Assembly (NCBI RefSeq): GCF_002951835.1
Contig: NZ_CP019448.1
Span: forward strand, 620,001-684,000
Length of the DNA: 64,000 nt
DNA from: Simonsiella muelleri ATCC 29453
GTDB taxonomy: Bacteria; Pseudomonadota; Gammaproteobacteria; Burkholderiales; Neisseriaceae
Direction: 5' to 3'
Positions 1-8,342 of the stretch are shown piece after piece (within the stretch, counting starts at the first letter, position 1; the number at the start of each line of letters is the position of its first letter). Position numbers and translations under genes: made by a program. The notes below the pieces were generated by a model. That model was not told the origin of the DNA. It saw nothing but the letters and a program-made list of their open reading frames with translations, and did no database searches.

Positions 1-2212
1 AATCAGCAATACTTGCGCTGGCTGCTTTGGATAGATTGCCTGAAAGCTGCTCCGCTGTTACGCCTAGATTGTTTAAAGCTGCTTGAGTTTGTGCGGTGTT
101 GGCGGTGTTGTTGTCGCTGAAGTCTTTAAGTGCCAGTTGGCTTTGCATCAATTTGCCAGCCAGCAAGGCTTGTTCGGCAGATAGGTCGCGATAGGCTTGG
201 GTATTGGCTTTGCCATCATCTACCATTTTTTTCAGGTTGCCTGAAACTTCATCGTATTTTTGCTGAATTTTGCTGTATTCTGCGCGTAATTCGGCTAATT
301 TGGCTTTTTGTGCTTCAGCCGCTTGGGCTTCAGTGGCTTTGCGTTTTTCAGCTGCTTGGGCGGCGGCTTTTTGATTTTTTTCTAATTCACGTGCTAATTC
401 GTTGGTGGTGCGAAATTCACGGTTCACATCTTCAAACGTACGGTCGGTTACCATCGCGTCCATATACGCAATGACTTTTGCCATGTTGTCGCCTAAATTT
501 TGCGCAAACCCAACATTTTCATACAACCAAGTCCCCATGCCATGCCCAACTTCAAACGCTGCAAAGGCTTCAGCAGCAATGGCTGCCATTTCTTTGAGGC
601 TGCCTGAAAGTTTTTTGATGGCGTTGTTATTATTGGACATATCGTCTAAATTGCCTTTGACTGCGTTTTTAATGTCGCGTCCGACTTCTTTAGCGGCTTG
701 TGCTGCGTCTTTCAACTCTTTTTTGAGTTCGGATAATGATTTTTTGGTGTTGCCAAAACTGGTCTCACTGTCCACGCCCAACAGTTTCAAGGACGCACTC
801 AAGCCCTCACTCGCCATTTTCGCGCCCAAAAACAACACCGCCATTTGACTCAAAACGGGATATTGCTCTGATACTGACGTAACCGCTTTGGCGACATCGC
901 CTATGACATTCGCAGTCAATTGAATAATCGGCAGCAAGGTATTACCCAACTCAATGGCGGCACTGGCAATTTCGGCTTTGGCTTGATTCATTTTGCCTTC
1001 GGTGGTGTTGAGTGCAGCGTCGGCTTCTCGTTGCATTGCGCCAAAATTTTTGGTGTGGTCGGTGGCAGTGGCGACCGCTTCGGTATAGGTTTTCAGGCTG
1101 CCTGTGAGCAACGCCAAATCATCAGAATATTCCGCACCAAACATCTGCCCTAAAATCTCACTACGCGCTTGTTTGTCTAATTTATCAAGACGTTGCAAAA
1201 AATCATCTAGGGCGCGTTGTGGGTTGGTGGCGATGTTGGCAGCCATTTCTTCAGCCGATAAACCCAACGCGTTCAAACCGTCTTTGAAGTCATTCGTGCC
1301 GATTTTGGCGTTCTGCAATTTAGACAATAACGCATTAATTGCCGTGCCAGCCTCTTCGGGCGATTTGCCTAAGCTGACAAAAGTCGCCGCCAACGCCGCC
1401 GCTTCTTCTTTGAGCAAGCCAAATTGCTTGGCATTACCGCCCATTCGCATCAACACTTCGCCAATTTCTTTTTCTTTGGCGGCAGTGGTGTTGCCCAGTG
1501 CATTGATGGCATCGCCCAACTCTGCCATTTCGTTGATTTGCAAGCCGTATACATTGCTGATTTTAGCGGACATTTCGCCAGCCGCGTCCGCGCTGATGCC
1601 AAAGGCATTTGCCATTTGCGCGGTCATTTGGGTAAACTGCGGCAGCTTGTCAAACGCCAAACCCATTTGCCCACCAGCCGCCGCGATTTGCGCCAATTCA
1701 TCGGGCATCATGCCCAATTGTCCTGCCATTTCTTTGAGGCTGCCTGAAAGCGCGTTAATTTGCTCGGGCGTGGCATCGGTTACTTTTTTGACTTGCGCCA
1801 TTGCGCTTTCAAATTTAATCGCTTCGTTGGTTACATACGCCAAACCACCGCCAGCCCCCACCAAACCTTGAATGCCATTGGTCATATCAGCTAATGATGG
1901 CTTGGTTCTTTTCAAACTTTGCTCTAATTCGCCCACTTTTTGCGCGTGCAATTGAGCAGCACGCGCCAATTCGGCTTGCGATAAGCCACCGCTGCGCTTC
2001 AAATCATCAAATGCTTTGTCTAATTTTTGAATTTCTGCGCGTGCATGGTCGTCCACGTCCAAGCCCAGTGTGGTTTTGGCTGCGGCGATGCGCTGCATTT
2101 CTTGTACTTGTTCGCTGGCATCATCAACCGCTTGACTCAAATTGTTGATTTCTTGAATACCGTCCACGTTCGCGGTAATCTGAATACCTGCTGTGATATT
2201 GGATTGCGACAT
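1..2212 (-). CDS. Phage tail tape measure protein, 3' end outside the window
   Basis: About 737 codons are open from an ATG at 2212 down to the window edge, with no stop. The protein would set tail length and act in tail assembly and DNA entry. The N-terminal ~110 residues are polar and coiled-coil-like, rich in Gln, Ala and Glu. From about residue 120 comes the conserved core of the TP901/PhageMin_Tail family, with runs such as KFESAMAQVKKVTDA and the Gly/Ala-Met-rich segment around LAQIAAAGGQMGLAFDKLPQ. Several DUS copies lie in frame and encode SGSLKE-type peptides. It is the last visible gene of a leftward late operon, 88 nt after the tail tube gene. No tail-assembly chaperone gene fits in that gap. 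Family assignment is firm; the size is unknown because the 3' end is missing. Confidence 0.9.
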   Translation of the reverse strand, partial: MSQSNITAGIQITANVDGIQEINNLSQAVDDASEQVQEMQRIAAAKTTLGLDVDDHARAEIQKLDKAFDDLKRSGGLSQAELARAAQLHAQKVGELEQSLKRTKPSLADMTNGIQGLVGAGGGLAYVTNEAIKFESAMAQVKKVTDATPEQINALSGSLKEMAGQLGMMPDELAQIAAAGGQMGLAFDKLPQFTQMTAQMANAFGISADAAGEMSAKISNVYGLQINEMAELGDAINALGNTTAAKEKEIGEVLMRMGGNAKQFGLLKEEAAALAATFVSLGKSPEEAGTAINALLSKLQNAKIGTNDFKDGLNALGLSAEEMAANIATNPQRALDDFLQRLDKLDKQARSEILGQMFGAEYSDDLALLTGSLKTYTEAVATATDHTKNFGAMQREADAALNTTEGKMNQAKAEIASAAIELGNTLLPIIQLTANVIGDVAKAVTSVSEQYPVLSQMAVLFLGAKMASEGLSASLKLLGVDSETSFGNTKKSLSELKKELKDAAQAAKEVGRDIKNAVKGNLDDMSNNNNAIKKLSGSLKEMAAIAAEAFAAFEVGHGMGTWLYENVGFAQNLGDNMAKVIAYMDAMVTDRTFEDVNREFRTTNELARELEKNQKAAAQAAEKRKATEAQAAEAQKAKLAELRAEYSKIQQKYDEVSGNLKKMVDDGKANTQAYRDLSAEQALLAGKLMQSQLALKDFSDNNTANTAQTQAALNNLGVTAEQLSGNLSKAASASIAD

Positions 2213-2249
2213 GATTTTTCTCTGAAAATAATTTTGCGGCAGTTATTTA

Positions 2250-2289
2250 AGGCAGCCTGAAACCCAGTTACCCAGTTTTCAGGCTGCCT
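2250..2289. terminator. Inverted DUS pair between tail genes
   Basis: Two DUS copies face each other (2250-2262 and 2277-2289) around a 14-nt loop, so the transcript can form a ~13-bp stem. There is no strong T-run, so it may attenuate rather than stop the operon. Inverted DUS pairs often serve as terminators in Neisseriaceae; that is inference here. Confidence 0.4.
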
Positions 2290-2300
2290 GAAACGCCTAT

Positions 2301-3062
2301 TTAAGCGTTAAACTCTTGATAAGAATATGGTACTTTGTTGCCATCTACGAGTACCGCCGTTCCTGTGAATTCGGCTTTGGCGAAATCATCGCTTAACCAG
2401 TCAATTTCACTGTTTGGCGCAACCACCATGCTGGGAATGTGTAAAATGAAGTTTTTTTGACTGGCGGCGTTGTAGCCGTCTAACCAAAATTCAAAGTCAT
2501 AATCCGTTTCGGTGCTGGCTTCAATCTGAATCCCACCGCCTGCACGGGTTTTGTACGACACTTTAATCTCTTCGCCCACATTAATTGAATCGGCTTCAGG
2601 CGACACTTTAATCCAACCCAAATTATCTTTTAATTCAATGTATTCAGATTTAACGGCTTGTCCTGCTGCGTTTTTGACTTTCACGCTGTCGCGGTCAATA
2701 TTCTGTTTTGCCAAATCCAGCCATGCGTCCTTAGCGGTTACGCGCACCACTTCATCGGCTACGTTGGCGGCTGCCGTGTCCAATTCAATGGATTTACCCG
2801 ACAAAGCCATCCCCAAAGTCAATTTGTTGAACGTGTCCGAACCGAACGCAATTTCGGTTGCATCTTTGATGGTTACGCTGTCCAATGCGTTGCCTGCGCT
2901 TTCTTTCATGCGCGATTTGCGGACTTTGGTTTCAGCTTTACTGGTTAATTTCAATGAAATCAAGTTGCCAATTTGCTCTTTCATGCTGCCCAAAATGCGG
3001 CGGTTACGAACATAGCCCGTCCCGACCAGCAGCAAACCATTATCATTGTCTTGTTTTGTCAT
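2301..3062 (-). CDS. Phage major tail tube protein
   Basis: A 253-residue protein with the ATG at 3062 and a Shine-Dalgarno AAGGA that overlaps the end of the upstream gene. It starts with a hydrophilic head (MTKQDNDNGLLLVGTGYV), followed by many beta-strand-like segments, with YDFEFWLDGYN near residue 190 and a final TAVLVDGNKVPY strand. This composition and its place between a gp37-like protein and the tape measure fit a tail tube subunit. No sheath gene is seen beside it, suggesting a non-contractile tail like the siphoviral Mu-like phages B3 and D3112. The assignment rests mostly on position and composition, not on a diagnostic motif. Confidence 0.65.
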   Translation of the reverse strand: MTKQDNDNGLLLVGTGYVRNRRILGSMKEQIGNLISLKLTSKAETKVRKSRMKESAGNALDSVTIKDATEIAFGSDTFNKLTLGMALSGKSIELDTAAANVADEVVRVTAKDAWLDLAKQNIDRDSVKVKNAAGQAVKSEYIELKDNLGWIKVSPEADSINVGEEIKVSYKTRAGGGIQIEASTETDYDFEFWLDGYNAASQKNFILHIPSMVVAPNSEIDWLSDDFAKAEFTGTAVLVDGNKVPYSYQEFNA

Positions 3063-3065
3063 GTG

Positions 3066-3527
3066 TTAATCCTTTGAATAATTAATTAAAATTTCTGTCT
3101 CAAAACGCAACGGATACAACGCAAAATTGTCATAATACAGCGGCTCAACCGCCTGAACTTCATCAAACGGCGTAATCGTCATGGGGCGTTGGTCGGCGGT
3201 TTCAGGCTGCCAACCTTGCAAACTCGCGCAAATTCGGTGCAACATCTCGCCTGTGGCGATGTCCTCATGCGGCACGTCAACCGCACCATAAAATTGTTTA
3301 GCTAAAATCACACTAAAACTTAAGCGTTTCTTTTTCATGCGTTTGTTGCCAGCCGTTTGGTTAATCGGCGCGTAGCCGTCCAAACCCACGTATAACGCGT
3401 TGTCTATTGGCTGAATGTCGCGTTGCTCCAACAATTGCGCCAATTCTTGAATGGATTGAACCGTGTGAACATCAGGCAAATCCGCCAGCCGCGCCTTGAG
3501 TAATGGCAAAACAGCAAATAAATTCAT
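3066..3527 (-). CDS. Phage gp37-like (DUF1834) tail terminator protein
   Basis: I start this at the ATG at 3527, whose A is the last base of the upstream TGA, giving 153 residues and a Shine-Dalgarno GGGAG. It matches the Mu gp37/DUF1834 pattern in size, in position after gpG, and in the C-terminal segment with PLYYDNFALYPLRFETEILI. Such proteins are thought to cap the tail tube. The 1-nt overlap with gpG and the 3-nt gap to the tail tube gene show tight translational coupling. A longer in-frame start (3542) exists but has no good ribosome site. Confidence 0.6.
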   Translation of the reverse strand: MNLFAVLPLLKARLADLPDVHTVQSIQELAQLLEQRDIQPIDNALYVGLDGYAPINQTAGNKRMKKKRLSFSVILAKQFYGAVDVPHEDIATGEMLHRICASLQGWQPETADQRPMTITPFDEVQAVEPLYYDNFALYPLRFETEILINYSKD

Positions 3528-4015
3528 CAACTTTGCTCCCATTGTTCGCGTACAAAATCGTGCAATAAATCCACAATATCCGCGCTATCTTGCGCCGACA
3601 GCCCAAACATCGGACGCGCCACCATGCGTTTTGTGCCAAATTGATGATGCGGCGCGTACACCACATTTGTGCCGACTTGCGCCAAATTGGCTGTGGCATG
3701 GCGCGTCAAACTGCGCAACAAACGTGATGAATCACGCATTAACCGTTCTTTAGAACGCGGTTTGAGTGCCGCAACATAGCGTTTTTTGTTGCGTTGGCGG
3801 TAAATCGGTTTGGCGTAAGCGCGTTGGGTACTGGGTGTCCAGTTTGCCCAACGTGAGCCATCGGGCGCGGTTTTGGTTTCAAAGCGTTTACGCGTAGAGT
3901 TTTCCAGTAGCGTGGCAATACCGCGCATCAACGGACGCGTGTTTTTCAGGCTGCCTGAAAGCTGGCGCAACGCTTGTCCGATGTTCCCCAAATCATCAGA
4001 AGTGATTGTTAACAT
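3527..4015 (-). CDS. Phage virion morphogenesis protein (Mu gpG family)
   Basis: A 162-residue protein with the recognisable family core: RFETKTAPDGSRWANWTPST at about residues 43-62, a basic Arg/Lys-rich middle, and the C-terminal HQFGTKRMVARPMFGLS motif. This is the phage_tail_S / virion morphogenesis family (Mu gpG), involved in head-tail joining or tail completion. It overlaps gp36 by 20 nt. An in-frame DUS (about 3948-3962) encodes LSGSLK near the N-terminus, so the phage gene has been coloured by the host uptake sequence. Confidence 0.85.
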   Translation of the reverse strand: MLTITSDDLGNIGQALRQLSGSLKNTRPLMRGIATLLENSTRKRFETKTAPDGSRWANWTPSTQRAYAKPIYRQRNKKRYVAALKPRSKERLMRDSSRLLRSLTRHATANLAQVGTNVVYAPHHQFGTKRMVARPMFGLSAQDSADIVDLLHDFVREQWEQS

Positions 4016-4439
4016 CTTTCCAGTCCTTTAATTCATTCGGGATAACAGCCATGCCACCACTTGCCTTGACTTCTTCCACGCCGTCTGCATCAAAACCCAA
4101 AATAGACGGATTTTTTATCAGCAACTTAAACCACGCTATCGCGTTGTCATAACGCTTTTGCACCACATCAGGAATGCCGTTTTCATACAAATACCAACGA
4201 CATACATCGCACGTTTTAACCACCAACGCGTAAGGAACTGGCGCAAAAGGCTGCCTGAAACCTGCTGCTCGCAAATAGCCGTTGACTTCCGCTTCAGCAT
4301 CGTTGAGGGCTTTTTGCAGCACGTCAGGTACGATTTCGCGCTTGGCGGTGCGGTCGGTTAAATTAACCAGCTCACGCTCGCCAAAGCGTTGGACTAAATC
4401 GGCTTGAGTAATCAGGCTGCCTGAAACCGCATTCATCAT
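3996..4439 (-). CDS. Mu gp36-like protein (DUF1320)
   Basis: A 147-residue protein starting at 4439, where the ATG overlaps the capsid gene's TGA. The DUF1320 pattern is clear: an N-terminal ITQADLVQRFGERELVNLTD segment, DAEAEVNGYL, and VVKTCDVCRWYLYENG followed by YDNAIAWFKLL. The family lies beside the capsid gene in Mu-like phages and probably acts as a head-tail connector subunit. Two in-frame DUS copies lie in the gene, one encoding VSGSLI right at the N-terminus, so that part may not be ancestral phage sequence. Confidence 0.8.
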   Translation of the reverse strand: MMNAVSGSLITQADLVQRFGERELVNLTDRTAKREIVPDVLQKALNDAEAEVNGYLRAAGFRQPFAPVPYALVVKTCDVCRWYLYENGIPDVVQKRYDNAIAWFKLLIKNPSILGFDADGVEEVKASGGMAVIPNELKDWKDVNNHF

Positions 4440-5440
4440 CACACCGTCAAAATACGAATCAAATCAGGACGCAACGCAATCGGCAACGGATTAGACTGGC
4501 TACGCAAACTCACACCTAAATCATGGTTACCGCCCAATTTGTCCATCGTTGAGTAATAAGGCAAAGCTTTAGTATTGACAGCCGCCGCCATGTCCGCAGG
4601 CGCGAAATATTCCAGATACAATTTTTTGCCCACAGGAATCAAAATCGCCTGATTGGTGGCAATTTTCGCGCCTTTGCTACCAAAATTCCCTGTGTATTCA
4701 ATGAATTTAACGCCATTGTGTTCAAATTCAATCGGATTAATGCCGTTGCTCTCGCGATACACCGCACCATCACGAAAGCGCGTGTACAACGGTTCAATGC
4801 TTTTGTGATACTTGAGTTCAGTTAAAAATTTTGAACCACACAAAGCCACAAACCCCGTAACCGCCGCTCCTTTGAATCCTTGACGCAATTCCGATAGCAT
4901 GGTGTCCATTTTTAAGCCCACTTTCGTGTCATCTTTGCTCAAGTCAAAAGAGATTTCAGCAGGACGCTTCAAGCCAAATTTGTCATATAAATCATGAATA
5001 ACCGTGCCATCTTTGTCTAAAATTTTGCCTTGCAACGCGCCCAGCATTAAATGCTCACGTGTCATTTCTAATTTCAATTTGGCATTGTTTTGGTATTCGG
5101 TGATGACGTTTTTAAAATTGGTTAATTCGTTGCCGCCAAACTCGCGAACATCTTGATAATCTTCTGCTAAGATGTTGTCCGTTACCGTCAAATGCGTGGC
5201 TTCAAAATATTCGGCTTTTCGTTGAGACGCGTCGGTTGCCTCGCCGCCCAATTTGCCACGTGCCGAATTTTTAACAATAGACAAACCGCTTTCTTTGTAT
5301 TCAATCATCGCCACTTTTTTCGTGCCGTAGTACGGCTCAAAAATCCCCAATTCGCGAATTTGCGTAGGAGTCGGCTCAATTTGATTGATGGCTGCGGTTA
5401 AATTTTGGGTGCTAAATGCACTGTTATGGGTTACACTCAT
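4439..5440 (-). CDS. Major capsid protein, lambda gpE type
   Basis: A 333-residue protein with ATG at 5440 and Shine-Dalgarno AAGGAAA. It has the layout of the phage_cap_E family: an N-terminal arm with TRIREL-like TQIRELGIFE, a DIL-type VTDNILAEDYQDVREFGG, a helix carrying LKLEMTREHLMLGALQGKI, the core ALCGSKFLTELKYHKSIEPLY, and the C-terminal LPYYSTMDKLGGNHDLGVSLRSQSNPLPIALRPDLIRIL. It would form the icosahedral shell with the decoration protein encoded upstream. A MITE (5463-5628) separates the two genes and leaves only about 23 nt of leader. Confidence 0.88.
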   Translation of the reverse strand: MSVTHNSAFSTQNLTAAINQIEPTPTQIRELGIFEPYYGTKKVAMIEYKESGLSIVKNSARGKLGGEATDASQRKAEYFEATHLTVTDNILAEDYQDVREFGGNELTNFKNVITEYQNNAKLKLEMTREHLMLGALQGKILDKDGTVIHDLYDKFGLKRPAEISFDLSKDDTKVGLKMDTMLSELRQGFKGAAVTGFVALCGSKFLTELKYHKSIEPLYTRFRDGAVYRESNGINPIEFEHNGVKFIEYTGNFGSKGAKIATNQAILIPVGKKLYLEYFAPADMAAAVNTKALPYYSTMDKLGGNHDLGVSLRSQSNPLPIALRPDLIRILTV

Positions 5441-5462
5441 TGTATTGATTTCCTTTTTAAAT

Positions 5463-5628
5463 TAAGAACCTGTATTCATAGCCAACGTGAAATGGATTTT
5501 TGTTCCAGTTGGTACGACTGTCAGGCGAATTTCATGCTAATAGCGTTCCTATTAGCGTGAAATTCAACGCAACAGGCGTGCTAAATGGCGCAAAAAGACA
5601 TCGCGCTTGGCTGTGAATGCAGGTTCTA
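5463..5628. repeat. AGAACCTG-ended MITE (family A), copy 1
   Basis: A ~165-bp element whose ends are inverted copies of TAAGAACCTG-TATTCA-AGCC. Inside is a second palindromic core (GCTAATAGCG...ATTAGC). Full copies occur at 30469, 33626 and 60091, with half copies elsewhere. It lies between the decoration and capsid genes and its right end supplies the last bases (TAG) of the decoration gene. It has no coding capacity. Confidence 0.8.
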
Positions 5629-5988
5629 AGGTCTTGGCGTGCCACGATACATCACGCCGTAGTTATCGCCAGCTTTTTGCAAAGCCTCAAGCGCATCGTG
5701 ATTGCCAACAGACATCACATTGCCCTCTACGTCAGAGTGCGCCTCAACAGCAAAGGCTGCCTGAATCTCACTCATCGGCGTATATGCCAAATTGATGATG
5801 CAATTGTGCGGTTGAATTTGTACCGTGCCATTACGCTCATCAGTCAGCGCAACCAATTTTTGACCACGCAACGGATAATCCACCAGTTGACCAGCTTTTA
5901 AACCTGTTGTGGCTGGCACTTCAATTCGCGTGATAGATGAGACTTCCGCAATCAAAATATCACTGACTTTCAAACCTAAAACTTCCAT
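5626..5988 (-). CDS. Head decoration protein (lambda gpD-like)
   Basis: A 120-residue protein with ATG at 5988. It has Val/Thr-rich strands and the segment RIEVPATTGLKAGQLVDYPL, then IQPHNCIINLAYTP and a C-terminal ALQKAGDNYGVMYRGTP. Size, position upstream of the capsid gene and composition fit the lambda gpD-like trimer that stabilises the shell. The stop codon TAG lies in the edge of the MITE at 5463-5628, so the natural C-terminus may have been slightly changed. Assignment is by context plus weak similarity. Confidence 0.6.
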   Translation of the reverse strand: MEVLGLKVSDILIAEVSSITRIEVPATTGLKAGQLVDYPLRGQKLVALTDERNGTVQIQPHNCIINLAYTPMSEIQAAFAVEAHSDVEGNVMSVGNHDALEALQKAGDNYGVMYRGTPRP

Positions 5989-6019
5989 GTTTAAACCCTT
6001 TTTAAATTCACATTAAAAA

Positions 6020-6862
6020 TCAAACCATCGGATAACCGCCCAAAGCTGTGGGTTTGGTTTCGGCGGATAACTTCAGGCTGCCTGAAGAGTCGGGTTGATG
6101 CTTGTCTGCGGTCAAAGATTCGGGCAATGACGGCTTAGTGGACGGTGCAGTCAATTTCAAATCGCCCACCAACGCATCCAGTGCTGCATCATCATTCAAC
6201 GACAACAACACGTTGTACGTCTGCTTGGTAATGCCAGCAAAACCATGCTCGGCTGCCTGAAAACCAGCCGCTGATAATTTTTTATCGACTTGGTTTTTCT
6301 TGAGAACTTTGGCTAATTCGGCTTTGGTTTCCGCCAATTCTTTTTTTAAATCATCAAATTGTTTTTGTTCTTCGGGAGTCATGTTGGGTGCATCCTTTGT
6401 TTGAGTAGGAGGATTTTTGGAATCAGATAAATGCAAATTAGGCGAAAATTCCGTGCCGTCCGACAACATCAAGGCAGACGTATAGGCATCTGCACCCACC
6501 GCCACAAACGACACTTCACGTACCATGCAATCACGCAACACCACAATTGGCGCGGCAAGAGTTTGTCCGTTAACGACAATTTCGCCTGACGTGATTTTTT
6601 CTTGTCGGGCGGATTGGATTCGGGCGGACATTTCCCATGGATAGCCTTCGCTGGCGGTTTGTGCGACATGGTTGCCGTGTTCGGTTGACAATAGCGTCCC
6701 TGTGATGTGCAAGCCCGATGTCCCTAAATTAAGGCTTGCCACACCTGTTTTGCGGTCGGAGTCGTGTTCCAATAGGACACCGATTGGGTTACGGTATTGG
6801 ATATTGGACAAGTCCACCACATAACGCTCGCCATATTTGCTAAAAGGCTGAAATCTTTGCAA
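6020..6862 (-). CDS. Prohead protease/scaffold, 5' end replaced by a MITE
   Basis: A 280-residue frame opens at a TTG (6862). The visible part has the phage protease fold signature: PIGVLLEHDSDRKTGVAS (candidate catalytic His in EHD), STEHGNHVAQTASEGYPWEMSARI, and VREVSFVAVGADAYTSALML. From about residue 160 a helical Glu/Lys-rich region (EEQKQFDDLKKELAETKAEL) looks like the scaffold tail. The first six codons lie inside the terminal repeat of a MITE (6846-7027), so the true N-terminus of the protease was cut off and a chance start may be used. Activity is doubtful. An in-frame DUS encodes SSGSLKLS near the C-terminus. Confidence 0.7.
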   Translation of the reverse strand: MQRFQPFSKYGERYVVDLSNIQYRNPIGVLLEHDSDRKTGVASLNLGTSGLHITGTLLSTEHGNHVAQTASEGYPWEMSARIQSARQEKITSGEIVVNGQTLAAPIVVLRDCMVREVSFVAVGADAYTSALMLSDGTEFSPNLHLSDSKNPPTQTKDAPNMTPEEQKQFDDLKKELAETKAELAKVLKKNQVDKKLSAAGFQAAEHGFAGITKQTYNVLLSLNDDAALDALVGDLKLTAPSTKPSLPESLTADKHQPDSSGSLKLSAETKPTALGGYPMV

Positions 6863-7027
6863 AACCCAAAAATTAACCTAAATCTCGTCATTCCCGCGAA
6901 TGCGGGAATCCAATAGCAAAATTTAGATAATTGATTTTATTTGATTGATTAAAAATCTATTTAAGATTAAAAATGGATTACCGCCTGCGCGGTAATGACG
7001 ACGGATAGTTTTGCAAAGGTTTCAGCC
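6846..7027. repeat. CTTTGCAAAA-ended MITE (family D) inserted in the prohead protease gene
   Basis: Terminal inverted repeats GGCTGAAATCTTTGCAAAAC (6846-6865) and its complement (7008-7027, one mismatch). Inside lie two 20-bp palindromes, at 6890 and 6977. The element is 182 bp and has no gene. A related copy is at 30649-30760 and single ends are at 19510-19534 and 59334-59355. The protease start and the end of a small membrane-protein fragment both run into it. Confidence 0.75.
6890..6909. repeat. dRS3-like palindrome
   Basis: The 20-bp sequence ATTCCCGCGAATGCGGGAAT fits the Neisseria dRS3 pattern ATTCCC-N8-GGGAAT. A second related palindrome, ATTACC-N8-GGTAAT, is at 6977-6996 in opposite orientation. 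In Neisseria dRS3 copies are targets for filamentous phage integration; that role is not shown here. Confidence 0.65.
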
Positions 7028-7133
7028 TGAAGAATTGGCAATATCTTTTGCATCAACATTAAAATTGGTCAGCATATCCAGCCAAGCAATCAGCAAGCAA
7101 ATCGCAATCAACGCATAAATTTTATGTTTTCAT
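7022..7133 (-). pseudogene. Small membrane-protein fragment ending in the MITE
   Basis: Read leftward, a frame encodes KHKIYALIAICLLIAWLDML, a single hydrophobic helix, then a polar tail that stops in the MITE end (7022-7024). An ATG at 7133 is out of frame by one A in an A-run, so the gene seems both frameshifted and cut short. It follows the DUF3164 gene by 7 nt and was presumably a small phage membrane protein. Function unknown. Confidence 0.4.
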
Positions 7134-7140
7134 ACTAATC

Positions 7141-7752
7141 TCACAATTTCGCAAAATCTAGGTTAATTAAAATATATTCGCCTGTTTCATCATCACGTTC
7201 GTAAAAACGGACGTATTCGCGCGTTGTTTGAATATGTAAGCTGTCTGAAATGGCTTGCATGGCGCGTTGCCATTTTTCGTCTTGAATATCATGTCGGCGC
7301 AAGGCTAACACTTTAACGGTGTTGATTTTGCCTTCTTTGTCCACGTCAAATGCTGCCTGAACAATCAATTTCAGTTCGCTACGACTGTTTTCTGACCACT
7401 CATTTAAGCATTCATCAATGAGTGCTTTAGCGGCATAAATGCGTTCATCAAAATGTAGCTTGTCTTGCATGGCAATTTTAATTTGATATTTGCCATCAAA
7501 GCTGCACAAAGTAGCATTACCTTTTACGCTACGCTCTACGCCGTATTGTTCCACACTCAAATCAATGAATGCGTGAACATCTGTCATGATTTCGCTTTTT
7601 AAATCAGACAATAAAACATGTACAGGACGAATTTTGGCAATGGCTTAAAGGACAAAATCATCACGCGCCAAATCAATTGGTTTGATGTTTTTTACGGGGA
7701 CTAAATTACCTTTTGCATCGGTACGGTATTCATTTAAGTTAATGTGACTCAT
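7141..7752 (-). pseudogene. DUF3164 family phage protein with an internal stop
   Basis: From the ATG at 7752 the frame gives MSHINLNEYRTDAKGNLVPV and IKPIDLARDDFVL, then a TAA at 7645-7647 (codon 36), then continues without shift through FIDLSVEQYGVE, SFDGKYQIKIAMQDKLHFDERI and FYERDDETGEYILINLDFA to 7141. The total of about 204 codons is the normal length for this family, which lies in the early region of Mu-like phages and whose biochemical role is unclear. The downstream part could restart at a weak internal start and give 150-odd residues. One nonsense change is the only lesion. Confidence 0.85.
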
Positions 7753-7769
7753 GGTCTTTTCTTTCAAAA

Positions 7770-8260
7770 TCAGGAAAAAATTTTACAATTCAATTTCTGA
7801 ATCATGCTTTGATTTAATTGATGTCGCGCTTGCTTTTGTTCGGGGCTAGGCGAGATAAACGGTTCGGGCGGTTCACGCGCCACCGCAGACGGTGCGACAA
7901 TCGGTGCTGTTTCGGCTGTCGATTCGGATTCAGTATTTTGAAATGACTGGACAATTTCCAATGCCTCCAGCAACAAATCATGCGAATCAAGCGGTGTTTT
8001 CAGGCTGCCTGAAACAGGATTTTTTATCACTTGCGGCAACTGTTCCAAAAGAACATTTGCTTGTCGCTCCAAAACAATTTGATGCACATCATTGGGTAAC
8101 TCATTCACGATAAAGCGTTTTAACTTACCACCACGTCCAAACCGTTTTGTTAAACAAATGCCCAACAACCTTTTTTGGCTTGATACTCAATACCTTGCTT
8201 GCTTTTAGGTAAGCAAGGCAGTTGCATGGCAAACAATTCAGCAGAAGAAATCGTATTCAT
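7770..8260 (-). pseudogene. Mu-type transposase A, frameshifted and truncated
   Basis: From the ATG at 8260 the first frame gives SSAELFAMQLPCLPKSKQG and YQAKKGCW, the Mu DNA-binding domain (SAKELxxLxGLPxTxQG-type). Near 8160 the reading frame shifts by one base, and the second frame continues with KRFGRGGKLKRFIVNELP and DVHQIVLERQANVLLEQLP. The sequence then stops at 7770 after ~170 residues in all, where full MuA proteins are about 650. The DDE catalytic core is absent and the next gene is DUF3164, so MuB and the rest of A are deleted. This would make the prophage unable to transpose by itself. Confidence 0.75.
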
Positions 8261-8342
8261 GATTTTTTTCCAAAATGATTGCAATAATACGGTAAACTTT
8301 TGTACAATTCGTTTTACAAAAGCATTTGTATTGCTCAAACGT

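Noticed and set aside
130..2260. Several plus-strand frames of 60-255 codons
   Set aside because: They are antisense to the tape measure gene, rich in Ser/Ala/Cys/Leu without domain features, and overlap each other in different frames.
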